A stretch of DNA of 14,419 bases from JBOHNM01 sp050730675 (GCA_050730675.1 JBOHNM010000105.1:1-14419); one strand, 5' to 3'; numbered from the stretch's first letter, positions 6,901-14,244 are shown. Numbers and translations are program-made. Notes: generated by a model from the letters alone, not told the origin.

Positions 6901-7816
6901 CGACACCGTCATCAGCCTCTACTTCGATGACGGCACCGGCAAGCTCATCTCCGCCGACAACGACGACGGCTCGGCCAGCTACAGCCAGCTCACCTTCGGC
7001 CGCGGCACCCGCCCCGCTGTTGGCGATGGCGCCATCTACAACGGCCGCGACGGCGCCATCCTCGCTGCCGGTGCCTACTACGTTGCCGTCGCACAGAATC
7101 CTGTCTACTTCGGCCCCAACTTCAACGCCTACACCGGCGGCGCTACCGCCGGCAACGTCACCGTCCACATCGTCCGTGGCGCCCAGGCCGCCCCCGCCTT
7201 CACCATCCTCGCCGGGCCCATCACCAACCCCGCCAACAACCACCGCTACTACCTCCTCGAGACCGGCCTCGAGCCGCTCGATGCCGAAGCCGCCGCGGTC
7301 TCCTTGGGCGGTCACCTGGCCACCATCAACGACGCCGCTGAAAACGAGTGGGTCCGCAACAACGTCGTGCTTTTCGGCGCCGTTGATCGCCGCGGCTGGC
7401 TCGGCTACACCGACCTCGCCAGCAACGGCAACTACGCGTGGATGAGCGGCGAAAACGCCACCTACACCAACTGGGCCGCGGGCGAGCCCAACGGCCTCGG
7501 CGTCGAGCACTACACCGAGATGCGCGCCGACGGCCTCTGGAACAACCTCGCCGGTGGCAATGCCTCCCTCCAGTGGGGCGTCGTCGAAGTCCCGGTCACC
7601 TGCACGGCCGACGTCGCCGGTCTCGGCGGCTCCATCGGTCCCGATGGCCAGCTCACCGTTGACGACATCATCATCTTCCTCGACGCCTTCTTCAACAACA
7701 ACCTCGCCGTCGCCGACGTCGCGGTCCTCGGCGGCGCCGCCGGTCACGACGGCCAGCTCACCGCCGACGACATCATCCTCTTCCTCGGCTCGTTCTTCTC
7801 CGGCTGCGGCTCGTAA
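3956..7816 (+). CDS. Large secreted modular protein with C-type-lectin-like domain and GC-type dockerin
   Basis: This 1286-residue protein starts at the ATG at 3956, chosen because GAGGAG lies 7 nt upstream and the first 31 residues are a signal peptide (basic start, hydrophobic GLALLCAAGAV, cleavage after VHA). Domains in order: an unrecognised beta-rich module A (32-284, beginning TDFHVVLNYNWNGM); a PPC-like domain (287-405) with PPANDNCA, VWYRYTH and CNDNACG; a second copy of module A (411-657, HNWNGLVHNGE ... GYRSLSDRGL); an Ig-like stretch (660-771); two PPC/DVUA0089-like repeats (776-918 and 931-1073) with KWFKFTLAS, Asp-rich ADDDDDGS and GRDG loops; a C-type-lectin-like domain (1081-1212) with WLGYTD, an EPN triplet (1177-1179, the mannose-type motif) and WNNL; and a tandem dockerin tail (1216-1284). 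It is probably exported and held on the cell surface or in a complex, binding carbohydrate or matrix. No catalytic motif is seen. Molecular function unknown. Confidence 0.93.
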   Translation: MRFDTARRILDRLARPAAGLALLCAAGAVHATDFHVVLNYNWNGMAHPNEGLDPNDLNGFRSISDRALSIDGGANSLGTNPIVGATAITYDIVRNAGELDIVHLGNTGSGTARPWDTAGTIANQGPQPSWLASLNAHALPQTKNLTPLNLTLDSGSSIGFLYHVSNNGGNFQVVLGFTDSSTVAFTLAAGDWFGPVNPPGAAAGVASQTRLGVSWQGTSNNDTPTIQTWPTQALNVVEGVVTIQSLANAGLGNHAGKQLASVTFQNPSQPNRGYAIFAMTVVTGLGPPANDNCATPQDILAGVTATNNIRATGATASGCGTADTADVWYRYTHTAATGTVEARTCDSNLDTTISVFTSCAGAAVTCNDNACGLGSRARWTAQNGQAYLIRVAANAVASGQFNLTVDTAPAVHTDIPLPLNHNWNGLVHNGESGNPDAPLGYRSLSDRGLDASGVAGTINAGAPVGDAFIPYSVVNQANVVDLVRLANNRGFNTAAGDNTGTQPTWLVSADQSGPQTTNVAGLNIFLGANTKFGFLFQITNGGGTFHAVLNFADATSADITLAAPDWYQDQAANVPAPSPGVFLQHQYGVFSATTDTDLATLNAPTLSVVESVSSVAQMITDGIGDFTGKRLVSVTFTQPAAPAGQGIGIFAMTVRDPGPVGVIDPLGVGDAVPNPAIAGLSTTLRVTVTPGSPPNNGITSVSVDGNALGIVAPIALNDSGTSGDTQAGDNIWSANVTISASQPATSVGLPFTVLDAAGRTASGSINLGITVPPTSTDLGTLPVGLTTSGGELFSGEVKWFKFTLASAIDAGAGTYLDIDCEGSTIGSGDSEIGLYSATGLRIADDDDDGSEFLSQLSFGSTTARPSQGTGAAYDGRDGAHLNAGIYYIAFGAWDVNFGGAGWAVTSNATDSGSFNIHVIRGGSTGSAPASFTDLGTLGASPVNSTQALTAGGVKWFKFTLASPVSGLASQFLDIDTESSETTDTVISLYFDDGTGKLISADNDDGSASYSQLTFGRGTRPAVGDGAIYNGRDGAILAAGAYYVAVAQNPVYFGPNFNAYTGGATAGNVTVHIVRGAQAAPAFTILAGPITNPANNHRYYLLETGLEPLDAEAAAVSLGGHLATINDAAENEWVRNNVVLFGAVDRRGWLGYTDLASNGNYAWMSGENATYTNWAAGEPNGLGVEHYTEMRADGLWNNLAGGNASLQWGVVEVPVTCTADVAGLGGSIGPDGQLTVDDIIIFLDAFFNNNLAVADVAVLGGAAGHDGQLTADDIILFLGSFFSGCGS
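4115..4278 (+). repeat. Near-identical DNA block shared with the second paralogue (copy 1)
   Basis: These 164 bases match 8250-8413 at all but one position (T at 4168, C at 8303), whereas flanking coding sequence differs more often, including at third positions. It encodes the PNDLNGFRSISDRALSIDGG part of module A onward. This points to recent duplication or gene conversion. Confidence 0.85.
7601..7807 (+). other. GC-type dockerin tail of the first paralogue
   Basis: This region codes residues 1216-1284: Cys, ADVAGLGG, PDGQLTVDDIIIFLDAFF, a short NNNLAV link, then a second ADVAVLGG ... HDGQLTADDIILFLGSFF unit ending SGCGS. Each unit resembles a Ca-binding dockerin half, but with extra residues between the first Asp and the DG pair. 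A Cys brackets each end. Confidence 0.8.
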
Positions 7817-7849
7817 CACCGCCGCTCGCAGCAGCTAACCCGCCTTCTC

Positions 7850-7880
7850 ACGCCCCAGCCCGCGCCGGGGCGTTTTCGTT
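7850..7880 (+). terminator. Intrinsic terminator after the first dockerin protein
   Basis: ACGCCCC (7850-7856) pairs with GGGGCGT (7867-7873) around an AGCCCGCGCC loop, followed by TTTT and TCGTT. It begins 33 bases after the stop codon. Confidence 0.8.
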
Positions 7881-7894
7881 GGCCGCCGAACACC

Positions 7895-7915
7895 CCTAGG
7901 TTGGGTGTCCCAACC
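7895..7915. promoter_or_regulatory. CCTAGG plus 7-bp inverted repeat upstream of the second dockerin protein
   Basis: GGTTGGG (7899-7905) and CCCAACC (7909-7915) form a perfect 7-bp inverted repeat with a three-base centre, overlapping CCTAGG at 7895-7900. It resembles the element at 3696-3713. It lies about 190 bp before the start codon and could be an operator or a second hairpin after the terminator. Confidence 0.35.
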
Positions 7916-7996
7916 CCACATTTGCCCACTTTGCCACGTCCTCATCAGAGAACGCCCACCGAACCCCCAAACTGTTGCCCGACTGATCTGATGCCC

Positions 7997-8025
7997 TTGT
8001 GCGCTCCGCATCTCCGTGATATATC
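7997..8025 (+). promoter_or_regulatory. Candidate promoter of the second dockerin protein
   Basis: TTGTGC (7997-8002) and TATATC (8020-8025) are 17 bp apart, in an AT-richer patch (gatatatctagtgatat) that stands out in this GC-rich gap. The match to the sigma-70 consensus is partial; the start codon lies 78 bp downstream. Confidence 0.35.
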
Positions 8026-8102
8026 TAGTGATATGGCTCGCGCGTTCTGTGCGCGCCGGTTGCCCTCGCGGGCGCTTATTCAGGAAGGACCAGGAGATCA
8101 CC

Positions 8103-11084
8103 ATGCGACGCACCCACCGTTTCGACGCCCTCGGCTCCCTCGCCGCGCTCATCGGCTTCGCCGCCGCCACCGACGCGCTGGCCACCGATTTCCACGTTGT
8201 CCTCAACTACAACTGGAACGGCATGCTCCACCCCAACGAAGGTTTGGATCCCAACGACCTCAACGGCTTCCGCTCCATCTCCGACCGCGCGCTCAGCATC
8301 GACGGCGGCGCCAACTCACTCGGCACCAACCCCATCGTCGGCGCCACCGCCATCACCTACGACATCGTCCGCAACGCCGGCGAACTCGACATCGTCCACC
8401 TCGGCAACACCGGAGCCGGCACGGCGCGTCCCTGGGACACCGCCGGCACGATCGCCAACCAAGGCCCGCAACCATCCTGGCTTGTCGGACTCAACGATCA
8501 CACCCAGCCGCAGACCAAGAACCTCACCGCCCTCAACCTCACGCTCGATTCGAATTCTTCGATCGGCTTCCTCTACCAGGTCAGCAACAACGGCGGCGCG
8601 TTCCAGGTTGTCCTGACGTTCACCGACGCCTCTTCCGCGACCGTCACCCTGGCCGCCAGCGACTGGTTCGGCCCCGTCAATCCCCCCGCCGCCGCCGCCG
8701 GCGTCTCCTCGCAGACGCGCCTCGGCGTCTCGTGGCAGGGCGCAAGCAATAACGACACGCCCGTCATCCAGACCTGGCCCACCCAGGCCCTCAACGTCGT
8801 CGAGGGTGTCGTCACCGTCCAAAGCCTCATCAACGCCGGCATGGGCAACTTCACCGGCAAGCAGATCGCCAGCGTCACCTTCCAGAATCCCTCCCAGCCC
8901 AACCGCGGCTACGCCATCTTCGCCATGACCGTCGTCACAGGCCTTGGCCCCCCGGCCAACGACAACTGCGCAGCCCCCGAGAATATCCCCGCCGGCGTGA
9001 CCGCCACCAACAACATCCGCGCCACCGGCGGCACAACCTCCGCCTGCGGCACCGCCGACACTACCGACGTGTGGTACCGCTACACCCACAACGCCGCCGC
9101 CGGAACCGTCGAGGCCCGCACCTGCGACAGCTCCCTCGACACCACCATCTCCGTCTTCACCTCCTGCGCCGGCGCTTCGATCGCCTGCAACGACAACGCC
9201 TGCGGCCTCGGCTCCCGCACACGCTGGAACGCCCAGACCGGCCAGGCCTACCTCATCCGCGTCGCCGCCAACGCCGGCGCCACCGGCCAGTTCAATCTGA
9301 CGATCGACACCGCCCCCGAAACCCACGCCGATACCACCCTCCCCCTCCCCTACAACTGGAACGGCTTGGTCCACAGCGGTGAGTCGGACAACCCCGACGC
9401 GCCCAACGGCTACCGCTCCCTCGCCGACCGCGGCCTCACCGCAGACGGCGTCGCCGGCTCGGTCAACGCCGGAACCCCCGTCGGCGACGGATTCATCCCC
9501 TACGCCTTCGTCAACCAGGCCGACGTCGTTGACCTCGTCCGCCTCGGCAACAACCGCATCTTCAACGCCGTCGCCGGCGACAACGTCGGCACCCAGCCCG
9601 CGTGGCTCCCCAACCCCAACCAGGGCGGCCCCTTCGTCGCCAACATCGCCAACCTGAACATCTTCCTCGGGGCGAGCACCAAGTTCGGGTTCCTCTACCA
9701 GATCACCAACGGCGGCGGCACCTTCCACACCGTCCTCGGCTTCAGCGACGGCACCTCCGCCGATATCACCCTCGCCGCCGCCGACTGGTACCAGGACCAG
9801 TCTGAGAACGTCCCCCTCCCCAACCCCGGCGTCGCCCTCCAGCGCCAGTGGGGAGTCTTCAGCGCCACCACCAACCAGGACACGGCGACCCTCAACGCCC
9901 CGACCCTCAACGTCACCGAGGCCATCGTCTCCGTCCAGCAGATGATCACCGACGGCGTCGGCGACTTCACCGGCAAGCGCCTCGTCAGCATCACCTTCAA
10001 CCAGCCCCAGGCCCCCGGCGGCCAGGGCATCGGCATCTTCGCCGCCACTGTCCGCGACCCAGGCCCGATCGGCGCGCTCGATCCCTACGGCATCGGCTCG
10101 GCCGCCCCCAGCCCCGTCGTCGTCGGCAACAACGTTGTGCTCTCGGTCGCGGTCGCCCTCGGCGGCCCGCCCAACAACGCCATCTCCTCCGTCACCGTTG
10201 ACGGAAACATCATCGGCATCGCCGCCCCCATCCTCCTCCACGACGACGGCCTCAACGGCGACGGTACTGCAGGCGACAACGTCTGGAGCGGGACCGTCCC
10301 CGTCTCCGACACACAGCCCTCGGGCGACATCACCCTCCCCTTCGTCATCCGCGACGCGCAGAACCGCACCGCCAACGGCACCATCGCCTTCACGGTCGTC
10401 GCCCCCCCCGCCAGCACCGCGCTGGGCACCCTCCCCTCCGGCCTCACCACCCACACCGACGATGTCGGCATCGTCGGCGGCGAGGTCAAGTGGCTCAAGT
10501 TCACCCTCGCCTCCCCGGTGGACCGCACCGCCGGCACGTTCCTGGATATCGACTCCGAGGGCTCCGGCGTCGCCGACACCGAGATCGGCCTCTACACCGC
10601 CGGCGGCAACCGCATCGCCGACGATGACGACAGCGGCACAGGATTGTGGAGCCAGCTCACCTTCGGCCTCGACGATCCCGCCCGTCCCGCGCCGGGCAAC
10701 GGCCTCGCCTACAACGGCCGCAACGGCGACCACCTCGACGCCGGCACCTACTACTTCGCCTACGGCGCTTTCAACACCGTCTTCAACGGCTCCGGCTGGA
10801 GCGTCACCTCCACCGCCGCCACCGTCGGCGCTTTCACCTTCAACTTCAACCTCGGCGGCGGCACCGCCTGCACCGCCGACGTCGCCGGCCTCGGCGGCTC
10901 CATCGGTCCCGATGGCCAGCTCACCGCCGACGACATCATCGTCTTCCTCGGCGCGTTCTTCGGCAACGACCTGAGCGTCGCCGACGTCGCCGGCCTCGGC
11001 GGCTCGGTCGGTCCCGACGGCCAGCTCACCGTCGACGACATCATCCTCTTCCTCGGCTCCTTCTTCGCCGGCTGCGGCAACTGA
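8103..11084 (+). CDS. Large secreted modular protein with GC-type dockerin, paralogue of the preceding gene
   Basis: This 993-residue protein starts at the ATG at 8103 (AGGAG six nt upstream), giving a signal peptide cleaved after DALA (residue 27), directly before the same TDFHVV sequence as the preceding protein. Order: module A (28-280); PPC-like domain (283-402) with PPANDNCA, VWYRYTH and CNDNACGLGSR; second module A (408-653); Ig-like stretch (655-767, with the HDDG ... AGDNVWSG pattern); one PPC/DVUA0089-like repeat (773-917, KWLKFTLAS, ADDDDSG, GRNG); dockerin tail (923-991). Compared with the preceding paralogue it lacks one repeat and the lectin-like domain. The frame is open upstream to 8016, but that would bury the signal peptide. 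It has its own candidate promoter and terminator, so it is probably transcribed alone. It is presumably a surface-anchored or complex-bound protein; no enzymatic motif seen. Confidence 0.93.
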   Translation: MRRTHRFDALGSLAALIGFAAATDALATDFHVVLNYNWNGMLHPNEGLDPNDLNGFRSISDRALSIDGGANSLGTNPIVGATAITYDIVRNAGELDIVHLGNTGAGTARPWDTAGTIANQGPQPSWLVGLNDHTQPQTKNLTALNLTLDSNSSIGFLYQVSNNGGAFQVVLTFTDASSATVTLAASDWFGPVNPPAAAAGVSSQTRLGVSWQGASNNDTPVIQTWPTQALNVVEGVVTVQSLINAGMGNFTGKQIASVTFQNPSQPNRGYAIFAMTVVTGLGPPANDNCAAPENIPAGVTATNNIRATGGTTSACGTADTTDVWYRYTHNAAAGTVEARTCDSSLDTTISVFTSCAGASIACNDNACGLGSRTRWNAQTGQAYLIRVAANAGATGQFNLTIDTAPETHADTTLPLPYNWNGLVHSGESDNPDAPNGYRSLADRGLTADGVAGSVNAGTPVGDGFIPYAFVNQADVVDLVRLGNNRIFNAVAGDNVGTQPAWLPNPNQGGPFVANIANLNIFLGASTKFGFLYQITNGGGTFHTVLGFSDGTSADITLAAADWYQDQSENVPLPNPGVALQRQWGVFSATTNQDTATLNAPTLNVTEAIVSVQQMITDGVGDFTGKRLVSITFNQPQAPGGQGIGIFAATVRDPGPIGALDPYGIGSAAPSPVVVGNNVVLSVAVALGGPPNNAISSVTVDGNIIGIAAPILLHDDGLNGDGTAGDNVWSGTVPVSDTQPSGDITLPFVIRDAQNRTANGTIAFTVVAPPASTALGTLPSGLTTHTDDVGIVGGEVKWLKFTLASPVDRTAGTFLDIDSEGSGVADTEIGLYTAGGNRIADDDDSGTGLWSQLTFGLDDPARPAPGNGLAYNGRNGDHLDAGTYYFAYGAFNTVFNGSGWSVTSTAATVGAFTFNFNLGGGTACTADVAGLGGSIGPDGQLTADDIIVFLGAFFGNDLSVADVAGLGGSVGPDGQLTVDDIILFLGSFFAGCGN
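8250..8413 (+). repeat. Near-identical DNA block shared with the first paralogue (copy 2)
   Basis: This is the partner of 4115-4278, 163 of 164 bases identical and in the same reading frame and orientation. The offset of 4135 bp between copies is constant across the block. Confidence 0.85.
10869..11075 (+). other. GC-type dockerin tail of the second paralogue
   Basis: This region codes residues 923-991: two units, ADVAGLGGSIGPDGQLTADD and ADVAGLGGSVGPDGQLTVDD, each followed by I-I-x-F-L-G-x-F-F, ending AGCGN. The two halves are almost identical to each other, closer than in the neighbouring proteins. Confidence 0.8.
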
Positions 11085-11122
11085 TACGCCCTTCCGCACA
11101 GGCGGACACTCCTGTTTGCCCC

Positions 11123-11150
11123 CCGCCCCGGCCCGCGCCGGGGCGGTTTT
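11123..11150 (+). terminator. Intrinsic terminator after the second dockerin protein
   Basis: A perfect 9-bp stem, CCGCCCCGG (11123-11131) with CCGGGGCGG (11138-11146), has loop CCCGCG and is followed by TTTTCGTT. Loop and tail match those of the terminator at 7850-7880. Confidence 0.88.
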
Positions 11151-11287
11151 CGTTCGATCCCGTCCACCCCAGCCGGGGGCAGCTCATCGATCGCCCTGCC
11201 CATAACCACCCCCGTCCCGCATCAGGCAAAACACCTAATCACCCCCTCCACCCATGCAAGCGGTTTCGTTTCCTGTCACTTGCCGCC

Positions 11288-11314
11288 GTGACATGACAAC
11301 ATCTCCGTCATACT
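11288..11314 (+). promoter_or_regulatory. Weak promoter candidate for the protease gene
   Basis: GTGACA (11288-11293, five of six -35 bases) is followed 15 bp later by CATACT (11309-11314, four of six -10 bases). The spacer is short, so this is only a suggestion. The rest of the 285-bp gap holds the preceding terminator and nothing else I recognise. Confidence 0.22.
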
Positions 11315-11369
11315 TACACATCGCGGCGCCGCCCTCGCGGCCGCGTTTGGCTTTGCAGGAGCCTCGACC

Positions 11370-14234
11370 GTGATCCAGACCGCCCGCTTCCGTCGCCTCG
11401 GCGTCGTCATTTCCTTCGCACTCTGCGCGCTGGCAGGTTTCGCCCGCGCCCAAGACGTCACCACGCCCGGCGTCGCTGGTCCAGCCGCCTTCGAGAACCC
11501 GGTCCCCACCGCGGTCCCCTTCTCGGCCGAACTCGCCGCCGGGTTCCAAGGCGGTGTCCCCCAGCTCATCCTCCCGTTCATCAACAACGCCGCGCTCGTC
11601 CAGGAAGACTTCGTCACCCCGCAGCCCGGCAAGCGCCTGCGCATCGGCGTCGTTCGCGACGTCGCCTTCGACCCCGCCGCCGATGGCGCATGGACAACCC
11701 TCCCCGACGGCTCGCGCCTCTGGGCGATCGAGATCGCCAGCCCCAGCGCCTACCAGGTCGGCATCCACATCTCCGGGCTCAACCTTCCACCCGGCGGCCG
11801 CATGGTCTCCTACTCCACGCTCTTCCCCACCGATATCGAGGGCCCCTGGACCCGTCGCGGCACCATGGACGACGGCGAAGTCTGGACGCCCCAGCACGTC
11901 GGCCAGACCCTCCGCCTCGAGGTCCACCTCCCCGCCGACTACCAGGGCCCGCTGCCGCTGCGCATCGATTCGGCCCAGCACGTCTACCGCAACTTCTACA
12001 CCGACCCGCAGGTCGTGCAGCCCGCCGCCGCCGGCACGTGCCACAACGATGTGACGTGCTTCCCGACCTGGGCCAACACCGCCAAGGCCGTCGGCCGCAT
12101 GACCTTCGTCAGCGGCGCCGCGGTCAACCTCTGCACCGGCCAGCTCCTGGCCACCGTCAACAACGACCTCACCCCCTACTTCCTCACCGCCAACCACTGC
12201 ATCGGCCCGGGTGAAAACTCCGCCGCCGCCAGCCTCTACGTCTGCTGGCTCTACCAGACCTCCACCTGCAACGGCTCGCCGCCCACCGTCCTCGATTTCC
12301 AGAACCCGCCCGCATGGACGCCCCGCACCGCCGGCGCCACCATCGTCTCCGCCGGCGGCACCACCAACTCCGACTACTCCCTGCTCATGCTCACCGGCGC
12401 CCTCCCGGCCAACCTCTTCTGGGCCGGCTGGTCCAATGCCGCCGTGGCCAACGGCACCGCCGTCGTCGCCATCCACCACCCCGAAGGCGACTACAAGCGC
12501 ATCAGCTTCGGCACCAAGGCCGCTTGGACCGGCGCCGACTGCACCCTCGGTGTCGGCTCACAGACCATCCGCGCCAACTGGGCCCTCCCCCCTACGCCCC
12601 CCACCAGCGGTGTCGGCAAGCTCGGCGTCACCGAGGGCGGCTCCTCCGGCGGCGGCCTCTTCATCACCTCCGGCGGCAACCAGGTCCTCATCGGCACGCT
12701 CAGTTGCGGCCCCTCCGTCTGCGGCGCCAGCGCCGCCAACCTCCACGACAGCTACGGCTCGTTCGTCGGCACATACTCCAACGCCGCCGTCTCGAGCGCG
12801 CTCGCCACCGGCGCCGACGACTCGCCCGGCGGCAACAACTCCTGCGCCACCCCCACGGTCTTGACGCCCACCACCGGCTCGCAGACCACCACCTCGCGCA
12901 TCCTCCGCAAGACGCCCGACTTCGATGACTGGTACAAGCTCACCATCCCCGGCGGCGCGCGGCTCAACGTCTCCACCACCTTCACCGCCGGCAACGGCAA
13001 CATCGATCTCCAGGCCTTCACCGCCTGCGGCGGCGCCGCCGTGGCCGCCACCACGGGGAGCGCCAGCCCCAAGTCTCTCCCCAGCACGATCACCAACACC
13101 ACCACCGGACCCATGGATGTGTGGGTCCGCGTCTACCTCTCCAGCAGCTACCGCAACACCTACACCCTCACCTACTCCTACACCTCCGGCGCCGTCACCA
13201 CCAACAACACCTGCGCCGCCGCCAAGGTCATCTCCTCCCTCGGCACGATCACGGGCACAAACGTCGGCGCCACCAGCGACACCAACGTCACCTGCGGCAC
13301 CAACGGCTCCCCCGACGTCTGGTTCCAGTACACCGCCGGCTTCACCGGCATCCTGCAGGTCGATAGCTGCGGCTCCCCCCTCGACACCGTCGTCTCCATC
13401 CACTCCGCCTGCCCGATCGGCGCCAACACCAACCAGATCGCCTGCAACGACAATACCGCCGGGTGCGCCCAAGCCGGTCGCTCGCTCGTCCAGGTCAACG
13501 TCATCGGCGGCGCCATCTACAGAATCCGCGTCGCGGGCGCCGCCGCCGCCACCGGCGCGTTCCAGTTGACCCTCTCGCAGATCGCCAACCCGCCCCCGGC
13601 CAACGACAACTGTGCCAGCGCCGCAATCCTTCCCGCCAACGGCTCGGTCGCCTACGACACAACCTTCGCCACCACCGACGGCCCCAGCGAGACCCTCTGC
13701 AACTCGTTCAGCTCCGCGCAGGTGACGGGCGACGTCTGGTTCACCTACACCGCCTCGGTGACGGGCACGGCCACCTTCAGCAACTGCGCCAACGCTCAGT
13801 TTGACTCGCGCATCTCCGCCTACCTCGGCGCGTGCCCCTCAGGCCCCGACACCGCCATCGCCTGCGATGACGACGGTTGCGGCACCCCCGGCTCCAGCGT
13901 CCCCTCTTCGCTGACCATCCCCGTCACGATGAACCAGGTGTACAAGATCCGCCTCGGCGGATACCTCGGCGCCACCGGCGCGGGCCTGCTCAACGTCACC
14001 ACCACCGCCGCCCCGCCCTCCTGCCGCGCCGATGTCGCCGGCCTCGGCGGCAGCGTCGGTCCCGACGGCGCCCTCACCGCCGACGACATCATCGTCTTCC
14101 TCAACGCCTTCTTCACCAACAACCTCGCCGTCGCAGACCTGGTCGCCCTCGGCGGCTCGAGCCCGCCCGACGGTGTGCTGACGCCCGACGACATCATCGC
14201 CTTCCTCGACTCGTTCTTCGCCGGCTGCCCGTAA
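11370..14234 (+). CDS. Secreted lysyl-endopeptidase-like serine protease with three PPC-like domains and GC-type dockerin
   Basis: This 954-residue protein starts at a GTG (11370) with AGGAG eight nt upstream; residues 1-27 are a signal peptide ending FARA-Q. Residues about 28-220 look like a propeptide. The chymotrypsin-fold protease follows (about 222-478): CHNDVTC, CTGQLL, PYFLTANHC with catalytic His276, NSDYSLLML with Asp335, WAGW, IHHPEGDYKRIS (368-379), and GVTEGGSSGGGLF with Ser426. The IHHP-GD-K-IS and TE-GSSG signatures are those of the Achromobacter lysyl endopeptidase group (family S1), so cleavage after a basic residue is likely, though specificity is not proven here. Three PPC-like domains follow (about 487-606, 610-737, 741-880; the last with PPANDNCA), related to those of the two preceding proteins, and then the dockerin tail (885-953). 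Probably exported, activated by propeptide removal, and attached to the same site or partner as its neighbours. Confidence 0.93.
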   Translation: MIQTARFRRLGVVISFALCALAGFARAQDVTTPGVAGPAAFENPVPTAVPFSAELAAGFQGGVPQLILPFINNAALVQEDFVTPQPGKRLRIGVVRDVAFDPAADGAWTTLPDGSRLWAIEIASPSAYQVGIHISGLNLPPGGRMVSYSTLFPTDIEGPWTRRGTMDDGEVWTPQHVGQTLRLEVHLPADYQGPLPLRIDSAQHVYRNFYTDPQVVQPAAAGTCHNDVTCFPTWANTAKAVGRMTFVSGAAVNLCTGQLLATVNNDLTPYFLTANHCIGPGENSAAASLYVCWLYQTSTCNGSPPTVLDFQNPPAWTPRTAGATIVSAGGTTNSDYSLLMLTGALPANLFWAGWSNAAVANGTAVVAIHHPEGDYKRISFGTKAAWTGADCTLGVGSQTIRANWALPPTPPTSGVGKLGVTEGGSSGGGLFITSGGNQVLIGTLSCGPSVCGASAANLHDSYGSFVGTYSNAAVSSALATGADDSPGGNNSCATPTVLTPTTGSQTTTSRILRKTPDFDDWYKLTIPGGARLNVSTTFTAGNGNIDLQAFTACGGAAVAATTGSASPKSLPSTITNTTTGPMDVWVRVYLSSSYRNTYTLTYSYTSGAVTTNNTCAAAKVISSLGTITGTNVGATSDTNVTCGTNGSPDVWFQYTAGFTGILQVDSCGSPLDTVVSIHSACPIGANTNQIACNDNTAGCAQAGRSLVQVNVIGGAIYRIRVAGAAAATGAFQLTLSQIANPPPANDNCASAAILPANGSVAYDTTFATTDGPSETLCNSFSSAQVTGDVWFTYTASVTGTATFSNCANAQFDSRISAYLGACPSGPDTAIACDDDGCGTPGSSVPSSLTIPVTMNQVYKIRLGGYLGATGAGLLNVTTTAAPPSCRADVAGLGGSVGPDGALTADDIIVFLNAFFTNNLAVADLVALGGSSPPDGVLTPDDIIAFLDSFFAGCP
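14022..14228 (+). other. GC-type dockerin tail of the protease
   Basis: This region codes residues 885-953: CRADVAGLGG ... PDGALTADDIIVFLNAFF, link TNNLAV, then ADLVALGG ... PDGVLTPDDIIAFLDSFF and AGCP. It has the same spacing and the same bracketing Cys residues as the tails of the two preceding proteins. Confidence 0.8.
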
Positions 14235-14244
14235 CGGGCCTTTT
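14227..14244 (+). terminator. Terminator hairpin built around the protease stop codon
   Basis: GCCCG (14227-14231) pairs with CGGGC (14235-14239), and the TAA stop codon forms the loop; C and TTTT follow. The stem is only 5 bp, so it is weaker than the other two terminators, but it is GC-only and has the same TTTTCG tail. Confidence 0.5.

Noticed and set aside
4904..7819. 971-codon open frame on the minus strand
   Set aside because: Antisense shadow of the first dockerin protein: Gly/Val/Asp/Ala-rich with no domain, as expected when GC-rich third positions are read backwards.
8316..11099. 927-codon open frame on the minus strand
   Set aside because: Same kind of antisense shadow, opposite the second dockerin protein. 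Its similarity to the other shadow only reflects the paralogy of the sense genes.
11235..12479. 414-codon open frame on the minus strand
   Set aside because: Opposes the protease prodomain and catalytic domain, with low-complexity composition and no recognisable motif.
3956..14234. Repeats as a CRISPR array, phage tail or transposon
   Set aside because: The repeats are in-frame protein modules with coding-type divergence; there are no short regular spacers, transposase, integrase or terminal inverted repeats.
3956..14234. A defence or secretion system made of the three big genes
   Set aside because: Apart from the protease triad there is no nuclease, helicase, ATPase or membrane-pore motif; signal peptides and dockerin tails fit exported surface proteins better.
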